This document shows, in pieces, positions 49,369 through 58,344 of a stretch of 64,000 nt of DNA. The notes beneath the pieces were generated by a model. It did not search any database. It saw only the letters and a list, made by a program, of their open reading frames with translations, and was not told the DNA's origin. The position numbers and the translations under genes were made by a program. Origin of the DNA: CAYPNP01 sp964412195 (lineage in GTDB: Bacteria > Acidobacteriota > JAAYUB01); assembly GCA_964412195.1 (NCBI GenBank), contig CAYPNP010000006.1, forward strand, positions 143,861-207,860, in the 5' to 3' direction. Position 1 is the stretch's first letter; every line of letters starts with the position of its first letter.

Positions 49369-49424
49369 GCCTTCGCCGCCTCTGCTCGGAAGAGTGCTCA
49401 TGGATTAGACAAGAGGAGCTGTAA

Positions 49425-50798
49425 TCAGCCGGGGTTGTCTGGCCCATCCGGAATTGCGGCACGATTGGGCAGGCTCAGCTCGCCGCCGGGGCGCTCGTCG
49501 GCCGGCAGGCTCAGCGCTCCTTTCCCCTCGGCCGGCACCGCCAGCGACAGCCGTCCCGCCTCCGCGTCCCCCAGCCGCGATTGGATTTGCAGCACCGCCA
49601 GCCTCGCCGCCTCCCGGACCGCCCCCGACCCGTTCTTGGCCAGCGCCAGCAGCGGCTCCACCGCCCGGATCGTGCCGATCCGCGCCAGCGCCCGCGCCAC
49701 GGCGACCTGCACCCCCTCCGCATCCCGCTCCAGCAGCCGCAGGAGCCCCGGCTCGGCGCCTGTTTCCCCCAACCGGACCGCGGCCCGGGCGTACCCCATC
49801 GCCGTCTCCTCGTCGAACCGGTCCACCAGGGTCGCCAGCCGGTTCAGCACGTCCGGCCGCCGGGCCCGGCCCACCCCCTCCACCAGCGCCGGCAGCAGCT
49901 CCGGCGCGGGGGCGGCGGAGAGTTCCTCCAGGACGGGTGCCAGGTCCTCCGGCATCACGTTCCGGACGAATTGCTCCAGCGCCTGCCGCTGGATGTCAAC
50001 CGTGGCGCCCGCATCGAGGGCCAGCTCCCGGATCGCCGGCAGGCCCTCCACGCCCAGGAAGCGCGCCCCGGCGAAGCGGATCTCCGCCCGGTCGGACACC
50101 AGCGCGGCCCGGCTGGCCTCCCGCGCCTCGGGGGACTGCGGGTGGGACTGCTGCAGGACTCGGAGGCTGTTCAACCGAAACGCCGGCGCCGGATCGTCCG
50201 TGACGTTCCGGGCTAGGCGGGACGGAATCTGTTCCGGCCGGACCGCCAGCCGGTGCCATAGTTCCACGAGCCGCCGGACGGTCTCGGGCGCCCGGCGGAT
50301 CTTCCCCTGGATCAGGGTCAAGTGGCCGGCCCGGATTCTCGCCCCCGTCTCCACGACGGCGGAGAGGATTTGCCGGCGGGTCTCCGGGTTGAGGATCGCC
50401 AGGATCTCGTCGGAGTTACCGCGGATCCGGACCTGCCGGTCGAACTCCGAATCGCCGGTCTGGAAATCCTCGCCCTCGAGCGCTTCATCGATCACGCTCT
50501 CCGGCCGGATGGACAGCGAGGTCGGAATGTCTCCGAATCCATACACGTCGATCCGGTGCCGCCAAGGTCGGGTGGCGGGGCGGATCTGCACGTGGAACTC
50601 GTCCACCAGCCCGAAGATTTCCTTTTTCCGGTCCTGGACGGCCAGCTTGAGACCCAGACGCTCAGCCGCCTGCCGCCACCGATCGTAATTCAGAAAACCG
50701 GCGATGACGGTGGCCCCCATTGCCGCCAGCACGATCAACATCAGCAGCACTGGCAGGACTCCCGCCAGGTTCAAGCCGACCGGTTCTGCCCCGTGCAT
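49425..50798 (-). CDS. Membrane-anchored HEAT-repeat protein (copy 1)
   Basis: 457 residues from the ATG at 50798 (GGAGAGG upstream; the longer frame runs into the preceding gene). A membrane span near 14-38 (VLPVLLMLIVLAAMGATVIAG) is followed by a domain of about 130 residues that recurs in the neighbour (EIFGLVDEFHVQIRPATRPW and IRPESVIDEALEGEDFQTGD). From about 200, helical HEAT-type repeats follow (LPALVEGVGRARRPDVLNRL, AVARALARIGTIRAVEPLLAL). The C-terminal tail has GRLSLAVPAEGKGALSLPAD. Function unknown; HEAT repeats bind proteins. It is third in an operon after an Hsp70-like gene and a paralogue, separated by 28 bp. Confidence 0.8.
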   Translation of the reverse strand: MHGAEPVGLNLAGVLPVLLMLIVLAAMGATVIAGFLNYDRWRQAAERLGLKLAVQDRKKEIFGLVDEFHVQIRPATRPWRHRIDVYGFGDIPTSLSIRPESVIDEALEGEDFQTGDSEFDRQVRIRGNSDEILAILNPETRRQILSAVVETGARIRAGHLTLIQGKIRRAPETVRRLVELWHRLAVRPEQIPSRLARNVTDDPAPAFRLNSLRVLQQSHPQSPEAREASRAALVSDRAEIRFAGARFLGVEGLPAIRELALDAGATVDIQRQALEQFVRNVMPEDLAPVLEELSAAPAPELLPALVEGVGRARRPDVLNRLATLVDRFDEETAMGYARAAVRLGETGAEPGLLRLLERDAEGVQVAVARALARIGTIRAVEPLLALAKNGSGAVREAARLAVLQIQSRLGDAEAGRLSLAVPAEGKGALSLPADERPGGELSLPNRAAIPDGPDNPG

Positions 50799-50826
50799 CG
50801 TCCCTCTCCAGACCTGCCGGAATCCG

Positions 50827-52299
50827 CTAGCCTTCTGCCAGTTTTCCCGGTGATGGCTGCGTTTCGGGCGTCGATGATTCGGCCGCCGGTGTTTCAGGAA
50901 CCGGTTGCACCCCAATCCCGACTCCTGCCGCCTCGGAGGCAGCCTCCCCCGCGATGCCCGCCAGGCTCAGCCCGCCGCCGGGGGCGGTTTCGTCGCCGGC
51001 CAGGCTCAGCGCGCCCGCGTCGCCGGAGGGCACCGCCAGCGACAGCCGGCCGGCTTCCACGTCGCCCAGCCGCGACTGGATCCGCGCCACCGCCTCCCGC
51101 GCCGCCTGCTTCACCGACGGCGAGGCCAGCAGGCCCGTGGTGAGCGCCAGCAGCGGCTCGACGGCGCGCACCGATCCCACCTGCCCCAGCGCCCGCGCCG
51201 CCGCCGCCCGCACCTCCGCCGCCTCGCGCGCCAGCAGCCGCAGCAGCCCCTCCTCGGCGGCTGCGTCGCCCGCCCCGGCCACCGCGCCGGCCAGGCTCGC
51301 CGCTGCTTCGTCCCCGAGTCCGTCCGCCTGGGCCAGCAGCCGCTCCAGGGTGGGCACGTGCCGGAGCCGCCCGGCGGCCTCCACCAGCGCCGGCAGCAGC
51401 TCGGCCGGCGACGCCGCGGCGGCCAGTTGTTCCAGGACCTTCACGGCCCGCCCCTCGTCCGCGTGGCGGAAGAAGTGCTGCAGGGCCTGGCGGCGCAGGT
51501 CGGCCTCCACTTCCGGGGACAGGGCCAGCGCCTCCGCCGCGTCCAGGCCCTCCGCGCCCAGGAACCGCGCCGCGGCCAGGCGGAGGTTGGGCTGGTCCGA
51601 GGCCAGGGCCGCCCGACTGGCCTCCCGCGTCTCGCTGAGGGCCGGGAACCGCTCCTGCAGGAGGGTCAGGTTACGCAGCCGCACTGACGACAAGGCGTCC
51701 TGCGCCGCGTTTTTAGCCAGCCGGCCGGGCACCTCGCCGGGAGGGATCGACAGGCGCTTGCCCAGCGCCACCAGGCGGCGGACCAGGTCGGGAGCCCCGC
51801 TGATCCCGCGATGCACCAGGGTGACCTTCCCGCCGTCCACCCGCGCGCCCTCGTCCACCACCTCCCGCAGGACCAGCTCGCGCGCGACGGGATCCAGAAG
51901 CGCCACCGCCTCCTCCGGCTTGCCGAAGATCCGGGCGCGGTAGTCGAAGGCCGGGTGCCCGGTCTGGATGTCCTCGCCGTCCAGGGAGCGGGTGAAGATG
52001 TTCTCCGCCCCCAGCGACAGCGCGTGCGGGATGGCGCCCAGGCCGTCCACCTCGATGTGGACATGGCCATGCTTCCCGCGGGGCCGGATGCGGACGCGGA
52101 AGCCGTCGATCTCCCCCCGCATCTCCTGAAACATCAGGAAGCCGGTGATCTCCAGCCCCAGCTCTTTGGCGGCCGCCTTCCACTCCCGGTGCACCTTGAG
52201 GCCGACGAGGATGCCCACGACCGCGCCGACCAGCAAGGCGATGGCTCCGAACGCCGGGTCCCCCGCCAGCTCCCACCGCATGTGTTCCGGCCGGATCAT
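50827..52299 (-). CDS. Membrane-anchored HEAT-repeat protein (copy 2)
   Basis: 490 residues; GGAGGTGACCC precedes the ATG. It shares the layout of its neighbour: a membrane span near 15-35 (GAIALLVGAVVGILVGL), the same 130-residue domain (EITGFLMFQEMRGEIDGFRV, SLGAENIFTRSLDGEDIQTG), HEAT-like repeats (LPALVEAAGRLRHVPTLERL, AAARALGQVGSVRAVEPLLAL) and a tail of GRLSLAVPSGDAGALSLAGD type. The tail is longer and Pro/Glu/Ser/Ala-rich. It is a gene duplicate of copy 1. It begins 21 bp after the Hsp70-like gene, so it is cotranscribed. Confidence 0.82.
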   Translation of the reverse strand: MIRPEHMRWELAGDPAFGAIALLVGAVVGILVGLKVHREWKAAAKELGLEITGFLMFQEMRGEIDGFRVRIRPRGKHGHVHIEVDGLGAIPHALSLGAENIFTRSLDGEDIQTGHPAFDYRARIFGKPEEAVALLDPVARELVLREVVDEGARVDGGKVTLVHRGISGAPDLVRRLVALGKRLSIPPGEVPGRLAKNAAQDALSSVRLRNLTLLQERFPALSETREASRAALASDQPNLRLAAARFLGAEGLDAAEALALSPEVEADLRRQALQHFFRHADEGRAVKVLEQLAAAASPAELLPALVEAAGRLRHVPTLERLLAQADGLGDEAAASLAGAVAGAGDAAAEEGLLRLLAREAAEVRAAAARALGQVGSVRAVEPLLALTTGLLASPSVKQAAREAVARIQSRLGDVEAGRLSLAVPSGDAGALSLAGDETAPGGGLSLAGIAGEAASEAAGVGIGVQPVPETPAAESSTPETQPSPGKLAEG

Positions 52300-52320
52300 G
52301 GGTCACCTCCCGCCCGCCGG

Positions 52321-54012
52321 CTACATCAGCCGCACCACGCGGGTGTCTTTCAGCAGCCACTTGCGGGTCTTCAGGTCGTACACCGTGGCGCAGAGCCAGC
52401 GCTGGTCGTTGACGGTGAATGACACCTCCAGCCGGGGGTTGCGGTCCCGCGGCGAGTGCGGCGGGTCCAGCGTCCCCAGCGTCGGGTTGGCCTCGTTGAG
52501 CGGCACCACCACCGGCTCGCCGCCCGGCGCCGCCCCGGCCAGGTGCAGCCGCCCCTGCTCGTCCCAGACGAACTTGCGGTTGTCGTCGCCGTCGCCCAGC
52601 TCGCACACCAGCAGCTTGAAGAGGGTCTCGGGCTCGCCCAGGGCGCAGGTGGGCACCAGGGCGCGCCGCCAGAAGTCCGGCGGCGTCGGGAAGCGCGTCC
52701 CGCGGGGCACGATGACGGTGTACTGCTTCTGGTGCGACTCGGCGTCGTAGGTCACGAAGGCGTAGTCGTGCACGATGAAGTCGGAGGGCCCGACGCCGCC
52801 CGCGGCGAAGGCGCACGCCCCAAAGGCCACCGCCTGGAACGGCTGCCAGGCGCGGACCCGGTCGCGGCCGAAGCGCCCCTCGAAGAAGGGGTAGACGTTG
52901 GGCAGCAGCGTCGAGCCGCCCACCAGCAGGACCTCCTCGATCTCCGCCTCGCCGATCCCCAGCGGCTGGGACTGCTCCAGGATGGCGGCGAGGCACTCCT
53001 CCAGGGCGCGGTAGAGGCCGCGCTGCTCCAGCACTTCCACCAGCCGCTCGCGGGTGATCTCCAGCCAGGGGAACTCGCCCGCCGCGGCCGGCGCGCCCAC
53101 CCGGAGGTGGTCCGGCGGCGTCAGGTGGAAGATGGCCGACGGCTTGAAGAAGAGGGCCTCCTTGACCCGGCAGGCCTCTCGCAGCATGAGCCGCCGCCAG
53201 AAGGCGTTCTCCTCGTCCCCGGCGCGGGTGTCGATGTCGAAGCCCAGCCGGAGGCAGAACTCGTGCAGCAGCCACTCGTCCACGCGGTTGCCGCCCAGCG
53301 GCCGGCCCTCCTTGGCCAGCACCCGCGCCGCGCCGGACTCGGCGTCCCGCGCCGAGAGCGCCACCAGGGCGAAGTGCAGCGTGCCGCCGCCGAAGTCCAC
53401 CACCAGCACGCGCCGCGGCCGGCCCAGGCCCAGGCCGTAGCCGAGCGCCGCCGCCACCGGCTCGTCGATGAAGCGGACCTTGCGGATGCCCAGCTGGCGG
53501 CCGATCCGCGACAGTTCCGCCCGGTAGGTCTCGTAGGCTTCCACCGGCGTGGTCAGGACGGCCTCGCGGACGCGGTGCCCGGTCACCCGTTTGATTTCCG
53601 CCAGCAGCTCGCGCAGGAACAGGTGGGCCACGTCGCGGGCCGAGTAGGTGCGCCGGCCCACCCGGACCAGCGGACGGAGCGCCTCCCGGTCCAGCACCGG
53701 CTTGAACGCCGGGGCGAAGCCGGGGCGGTGGAAGCCGGCGTTGCGCTCGACGGCGGGGCGCCCGATCCAGGCCAGACGCCCAAGGAGCCAGCGCCGCCCG
53801 ACGAGCGGCCATTGCCCGATGCGGGCCGTCCACTCGGGCCGCTCGATGATCTCGGTGGCGCTGGGGATGAGCTGCGGCGCCTCCAGCGGCTCGCTCCCGC
53901 CGGGCAGCCGGCAGACGGCGGGCAGCTCCAGCAGCCGGGGCGCGCCGAGCGCCTCGTCCCACTGCGCCACGCGGGTGTGGCTGTTCCCGAGGTCGATGGC
54001 CCAAGCCGTCAT
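52321..54012 (-). CDS. Hsp70-like ATPase-domain protein
   Basis: 563 residues. ATP-binding signatures of the actin/Hsp70 superfamily are present: phosphate 1 AIDLGNSHTRVAQ (start), phosphate 2 VLVVDFGGGTLHFAL (about 195), and adenosine motif EEVLLVGGSTLLPNVYP (about 345). It is shorter than DnaK (about 640). The C-terminal 170 residues are beta-rich and diverged (DFIVHDYAFVTYDAESHQKQ), so a classical peptide-binding domain is not clear. A weak GGAAG lies before the ATG. Directly downstream are two HEAT-repeat membrane proteins, suggesting a membrane-linked chaperone-like module. No DnaJ or GrpE is nearby. Confidence 0.85.
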   Translation of the reverse strand: MTAWAIDLGNSHTRVAQWDEALGAPRLLELPAVCRLPGGSEPLEAPQLIPSATEIIERPEWTARIGQWPLVGRRWLLGRLAWIGRPAVERNAGFHRPGFAPAFKPVLDREALRPLVRVGRRTYSARDVAHLFLRELLAEIKRVTGHRVREAVLTTPVEAYETYRAELSRIGRQLGIRKVRFIDEPVAAALGYGLGLGRPRRVLVVDFGGGTLHFALVALSARDAESGAARVLAKEGRPLGGNRVDEWLLHEFCLRLGFDIDTRAGDEENAFWRRLMLREACRVKEALFFKPSAIFHLTPPDHLRVGAPAAAGEFPWLEITRERLVEVLEQRGLYRALEECLAAILEQSQPLGIGEAEIEEVLLVGGSTLLPNVYPFFEGRFGRDRVRAWQPFQAVAFGACAFAAGGVGPSDFIVHDYAFVTYDAESHQKQYTVIVPRGTRFPTPPDFWRRALVPTCALGEPETLFKLLVCELGDGDDNRKFVWDEQGRLHLAGAAPGGEPVVVPLNEANPTLGTLDPPHSPRDRNPRLEVSFTVNDQRWLCATVYDLKTRKWLLKDTRVVRLM

Positions 54013-54246
54013 GGTCTTCCGCTCGCTTTCATCGGCTCCTCCCGATGGGATCGGGCGGATCCGGCCAGAAATCTATCGAGGCGCCCGTCCAGACTACCTC
54101 ACCAGCCGGGTAAAAGCAATCCGGCTGGCGGTGGTCGCTCACCCGTCGCGGGACTCTGATGGGAGTGTTTGGAGGAGGGAGAAAGGATAGCAAGCGGGCC
54201 CATAGACTGGCGGACGCCGGAATCGGAAGAAGGCCCGGCGGATCCC

Positions 54247-54455
54247 AAATTCAACACGGATCAACGCGGATCAAAACGGATATGCGCGGATGGCAATCCT
54301 GAATCAGGGTTTGGAATCCGTGTAAATCTGCGCAAATCCGCGTTCATCCGCGTCCAAGTTTGGCGCTGCGTCCTCTGCGTCTCTGCGCGAACTTCTTGAT
54401 CCGATTACGATTACGAGCACGATTACGAGTACGAGCACGAATACGAGCACGGACG
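54247..54455. repeat. Composite repeat C-B-A
   Basis: C arms acacggatcaacgcggatc (54256) and atccgcgttcatccgcgtcc (54338), then ctctgcgtctctgcgcgaac (B, 54373), ttcttgatccgattacg and tandem attacgagcac (A, to 54450). The B-A part is almost identical to 14821-14880. The remaining 54013-54246 holds the likely Hsp70-operon promoter region but no clear boxes. Confidence 0.88.
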
Positions 54456-54486
54456 AAAAAAAGCCCCGCCACGGGGGCGGGGCTTT
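54456..54486 (-). terminator. Intrinsic terminator of the M4 peptidase gene
   Basis: On the minus strand AAAGCCCCGCC, short loop, GGCGGGGCTTT followed by a T-run (TTTTTTT in total). Strong rho-independent terminator about 25 bp after the stop codon. It lies at the edge of the A-word repeat. Confidence 0.9.
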
Positions 54487-54509
54487 CGGACGTCAATGGA
54501 ATGGAGCTA

Positions 54510-57413
54510 TTAGAACGTCGCCTTGCAGGTGTAGTTGAGAGTGGTGGAGTAAGCGCCGTTGTAGCCGTACACCTTGATGTAGTAGGTGCCGGCCGCCGCG
54601 GAGTAGTTCACGTTCTCGGCCACGCCGGCGCCGTTGGTGCCGGAGGCCACCTTGGTGCCGGACGAATTGTAGATGGCCACGTCGTAGTCCTTGCCGGTCG
54701 GCACGACCACGTACACGTTCAGGGTGCCGGCCGCCGTCTTCACCACCTTGAAGTAGTCCACGTCGGTCGAGGAGCCGATCTTGGCGGTGACCGTCGTGCC
54801 GGAGGTCGGGATCGTGTTGGCCGTGGCGGTGGTGTTGTTGGACTCGGTCTCGTTCATGGCCCCGCCGCCGCCGCCGGCGGTGTAGGTCGCCGTCAGCGAA
54901 ACGCTGGCGAACGTGGAGTAGGCGTAAACCCCGATGTAGAAGTCGCCGGCCACCGGGTTGCTGATGGTCACCGTCTCGGCGTTGCCGGAGGTGTAGCCGC
55001 GGCCGTCATACGTGGAAGTGGTCGGCTGGGCGCCGCGCCGGACGTACAGGTCGGCGTCGCCGGTCCCGCCCGTGGTCTTCACCACCAGGGAGGCCTGGCC
55101 GGACGGCACGGTGATCATGTAATTCTTCCACGCCCCGGTGGAGGCGCCGATGCCGCTCACGGTCTGGCCGTTGGTGATCACGACCACGCCGCTGCCGCCG
55201 GAGGTGATGGTCAGGCTCAGGGTGGCGGTCTTGGTCAGGCCGCCGCCGGTGCCGGTCACGGTCACGGTGTAGGTGCCCGCCGTCGCGGTGCCGCCGGCGA
55301 TGGTCAGCGTGGAGGTGCCGGAGCCGGGGGCCGCGATGGAGGTCGGGCTGAAGGTGGCGGTGGCGCCGCTGGGCACGCCGGAGGCGGTCAGGGCGACCGC
55401 GGAGTTGAATCCGCCGCTCACGGTGGTGGTCACGGTGGACGTCCCGGAAGCGCCCTGGGCGACGGAGAGCGAGGTCGGGCTCAGCGCCAGGGTGAAGTCC
55501 GGGGTCGTCGTCCCGCCGGTATAAGTGGCCTTCAGCGTCACGCCGGAGAAGGTGGAGTAGGCCTGCACGCCGATGTAGAAGTCGCCGGCCACCGGGTTGC
55601 TGATGGTCACCGTCTCGGCGTTGCCGGAGGTGTAGCCGCGGCCGTCATAGCTCGAGGTGGTCGGCATGGCGCCGCGTTTCACGTACAGGTCGGCGTCGCC
55701 GGTGCCGCCGGAGGTGGTCACGACCAGGGAGGTCTGGCCGGAGGGCACCGCGATCTTGTAGGCCAGCATGGTGCCGGTGGAAGCCGACAGGTTGGAAACC
55801 GGCACGCCGTTGGACAGGGTGGTCACGACCACCGGGCCGCCGGGCACGCCCACCGCCGTCCAGCAGTTCTGGACCTGCGTGTACTCGGCGGAAGAGGTGC
55901 CGCCGTACAGGTCGGCCGCCGCCTGGGCCGTGGCGTTGCGGGCGCCCTGGAAGTTGGTGGAGGTGGTCATGTAGGTCGTCAGGGCGCGGTAGAAGATCTG
56001 CTCGGCCTTGGTGATGCCGATGCCGGTCACCACGGTCGTGGTTTTGCTGCGCGGGTGGGTGCCGCCCTGGGACAGCAGGTAGAACGCCAGGTTGGCGATG
56101 CCGGAGTTCAGGTGGACCCCGCCGTAGTCGCTCGTGCCGGTGTAGCGTTCCGGATAGTAGTCGTAGGACTGGCCGTCCTGCGTGGGATTGTTCATGTAGC
56201 GCAGGGCGTCGCCGGAGGTGGCGGGCGTCCAGCACTCCTCGCCGACTTTCCAGGTGTTGGAGTTTACGGAGCCGTCGCGGTACACCTCGACGCCGGCGGC
56301 GAAGATGTCGGACATGGCCTCGTTGAGGGCGCCCGACTCGTTGGAGTAGGTCAGGTCCGCGGTCCGTTCGGTCACGGCGTGGGTCAGCTCGTGGGCCACC
56401 ACGTCCAGGGCCTTGGACAGGTAGGTGGCGTTGGTCCCGTCGCCGTCGCCGAACACCATCTGGGAGCCGTTCCAATAGGCGTTGACCCAGTTGGTGCCGA
56501 CGTGCACAGTGCCGGTGAGGGTGGCGCCGGCGTTGTCGAAAGAATCCCGGTTGAACCGGTTCTTGTAGTAGTTATAGGTATAGCCGAAGTTGGTGTAGCA
56601 ATCCTGGGCAGCGGAATCGGTGGAGGAGCCACCCTCCGAGATCATCAGCGTGCCCGGCAGGGTCGGATAGTTCGGATCGGTGTGGTTGCCGTTGTACACC
56701 TTCCGGTTCAGGGCGCGCTTGATGTAGCCGTGCTGGGCCACCAGGTCGCCGGTGGCCGCGTCGGAGAACAGCCGGTCCACGTGCGGGCCTTCCTTGTCGG
56801 AGTAGGAAACCCATGCGGCCCAAGCCAGGTAGGCCTTGCCGTTGTCGTTGACGACGTAGGTCAGGACCGGGTCGTCCAGCAGGACGCCCTGTTCGATCCC
56901 GGCCTGCACGGCGGCCGATTCGAGGGCCATATCCGGGTTGATTTCCGCGGCGGTCGGCAGGCCGATCTCATCCGGGAGGAAGCGGCCGTTGAGGACCGTC
57001 ACCTCGCCGGTGTCCCGGTCGGCGTGGAGCAGCAGTTCCGCGCCCACCACCGGCAGGCCGTTCAGGTACTGCTGGAACCGCATGTGCACCTGGCCGAGCC
57101 GGTCCGTCGTCGTGCGGACGTGCTTCAGTTCCTCGCGGCCCGTCATGCGCAGCGCAGGGCTGATCTGTTCGAAGTAGCCCCTGGCGCCCTGCTTGTCGAT
57201 CGAATCCAGATACCCCAGGCGCCCGGCAACGAAATTGGGCACGCCTTTCTCATCGACCGACATGGACTGGACGTCGGGGAAGCGCCCCATGGCTTCCCGC
57301 TGATCCTCGGAAATGCCCGCCATCGGGCTTCTCCCCTCGTGCTGGCGGGCCTGCGCCATGGCCAGGCCGGCGAACAACACGACCACCAGAACCATCCCCA
57401 ATACACGCTTCAT
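54510..57413 (-). CDS. Thermolysin-type M4 metallopeptidase with PPC domains
   Basis: 967 residues; AGGAGG precedes the ATG. Signal peptide (LGMVLVVVLFAGLAMAQ), then an FTP/PepSY propeptide (about 40-180; LGQVHMRFQQYLNGLPVVG). The catalytic M4 domain (about 190-500) has zinc ligands in HELTHAVTERT (about 339) and GALNEAMSDIF (about 364). Three pre-peptidase C-terminal (PPC) domains (about 530-620, 735-815, 845-965; GDADLYVKRGAMPTTSSYDG, GDADLYVRRGAQPTTSTYDG) surround an Ig-like domain (about 640-720). Two PPC copies share an exact 80-bp stretch at DNA level. It is secreted; PPC domains are usually processed off during maturation. Confidence 0.93.
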   Translation of the reverse strand: MKRVLGMVLVVVLFAGLAMAQARQHEGRSPMAGISEDQREAMGRFPDVQSMSVDEKGVPNFVAGRLGYLDSIDKQGARGYFEQISPALRMTGREELKHVRTTTDRLGQVHMRFQQYLNGLPVVGAELLLHADRDTGEVTVLNGRFLPDEIGLPTAAEINPDMALESAAVQAGIEQGVLLDDPVLTYVVNDNGKAYLAWAAWVSYSDKEGPHVDRLFSDAATGDLVAQHGYIKRALNRKVYNGNHTDPNYPTLPGTLMISEGGSSTDSAAQDCYTNFGYTYNYYKNRFNRDSFDNAGATLTGTVHVGTNWVNAYWNGSQMVFGDGDGTNATYLSKALDVVAHELTHAVTERTADLTYSNESGALNEAMSDIFAAGVEVYRDGSVNSNTWKVGEECWTPATSGDALRYMNNPTQDGQSYDYYPERYTGTSDYGGVHLNSGIANLAFYLLSQGGTHPRSKTTTVVTGIGITKAEQIFYRALTTYMTTSTNFQGARNATAQAAADLYGGTSSAEYTQVQNCWTAVGVPGGPVVVTTLSNGVPVSNLSASTGTMLAYKIAVPSGQTSLVVTTSGGTGDADLYVKRGAMPTTSSYDGRGYTSGNAETVTISNPVAGDFYIGVQAYSTFSGVTLKATYTGGTTTPDFTLALSPTSLSVAQGASGTSTVTTTVSGGFNSAVALTASGVPSGATATFSPTSIAAPGSGTSTLTIAGGTATAGTYTVTVTGTGGGLTKTATLSLTITSGGSGVVVITNGQTVSGIGASTGAWKNYMITVPSGQASLVVKTTGGTGDADLYVRRGAQPTTSTYDGRGYTSGNAETVTISNPVAGDFYIGVYAYSTFASVSLTATYTAGGGGGAMNETESNNTTATANTIPTSGTTVTAKIGSSTDVDYFKVVKTAAGTLNVYVVVPTGKDYDVAIYNSSGTKVASGTNGAGVAENVNYSAAAGTYYIKVYGYNGAYSTTLNYTCKATF

Positions 57414-57440
57414 GGTACCTCCTGAAGGGACGTTGATAAA

Positions 57441-57512
57441 TTAAGGTTGAAAAACACCCCAAACGTCGACTTAAGGCTGAAAAACGGATCCACACCCCAT
57501 GGGACGAAAAAC
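57441..57512. promoter_or_regulatory. Direct repeats upstream of the M4 peptidase gene
   Basis: TTAAGGTTGAAAAAC (57441-57455) and TTAAGGCTGAAAAAC (57471-57485), 14 of 15 identical and exactly 30 bp apart. A weaker GACGAAAAAC is at 57503-57512. They lie 30-100 bp before the start, so they may be activator sites. 57513-57798 is AT-rich and shows no gene. Confidence 0.5.
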
Positions 57513-57798
57513 GCAAAAGTTGGAAATCACCTCGAGCATTTTATTCACAGAATCGAGAGGATGCAAGAGGTATTTTCATTTTTTCGAATTTTTTTTCGAA
57601 TCGGTGAATTGAGTCACAGCCGAATTGTGCGTTACATCACAAATACTCAGAAACAGAGGGCTTCCGCCAGACCGAACCTTCCCGCTGCCCGTTTCCCCGA
57701 TGCACGGTTGCAATTCCCGCCCGGATCCGGTATGGTCGGGCCATGACCGACACCATGAAACAAGGACACTTGTCTCCCGCCGGGATCGGAGGACCCCG

Positions 57799-58254
57799 GT
57801 GAGTTCGGGGCGGACAATCCTCTATCGCGGCCTCCGGCTGGCGGTCCTGCCGCTGGCGGGCATCTCCCGCCTGCAGGAGCTGCTGGCCCGCCAGTTGCTG
57901 CCGCGGCGGTGGCCCCTGTCCGGCGCCTGCAACCGCTGCGGCCGGTGCTGCCGCCTGCTGGCCGTGGGCGTGCCCGCGTGGCTGGGGCGCCGCCCCCGGC
58001 TTCTGGCGATGGTCCGGGGGTATTACGAGGAGAACTACGATTTCGTCTACGAAGGATTCCGCGAGGACGGCTGCCTTGTGTTCAGTTGCGCCAGCCTGGG
58101 CGCCGACAACCTCTGCCGCATCTACCGGCGCCGGCCGCGGCTGTGCCGGCAATACCCCGACGCCTGGGGTCCCGACCGCCCCGACCTTTATCCCGAGTGC
58201 GGCTACCGGCTGGGAGACCGGGGCGGCACGCGGGATGGTGAAATTCCATGTTGA
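57799..58254 (+). CDS. YkgJ family cysteine-cluster protein
   Basis: 151 residues from the GTG at 57799, chosen for the GGAGG 6 nt upstream; the frame is open from 57625 without a ribosome site. The Cys cluster CNRCGRCC (about 44-51) is followed by an intervening region, CLVFSC, LCRIYRRRPRLCRQYPDAWG and a final PECGY. Pairs of Cys with this spacing define the YkgJ/UPF0153 family, proposed to bind zinc or an Fe-S cluster. Biochemical role in this family is not established. The Arg-rich N-terminus lacks a signal peptide. A stop codon lies just before the hybrid histidine kinase gene. Confidence 0.82.
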   Translation: MSSGRTILYRGLRLAVLPLAGISRLQELLARQLLPRRWPLSGACNRCGRCCRLLAVGVPAWLGRRPRLLAMVRGYYEENYDFVYEGFREDGCLVFSCASLGADNLCRIYRRRPRLCRQYPDAWGPDRPDLYPECGYRLGDRGGTRDGEIPC

Positions 58255-58344
58255 TTTGTTCCGGCTTCTCGCGGAAAATTCAATTGACGTGATTCAGGCA
58301 AGTGACCGCGAAGGGATGCACTCGGCCCCATGGAGGAGGTGGGA

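Noticed and set aside
54360..57425. 1021-codon plus-strand ORF antisense to the M4 peptidase gene
   Set aside because: Gly/Val/His-rich shadow of repetitive PPC and Ig-like regions; the opposite strand has HELTH and a terminator.
57637..58152. 171-codon minus-strand ORF opposite the YkgJ-type gene
   Set aside because: No start signal; the plus frame has the CxxCxxCC cluster and a Shine-Dalgarno.
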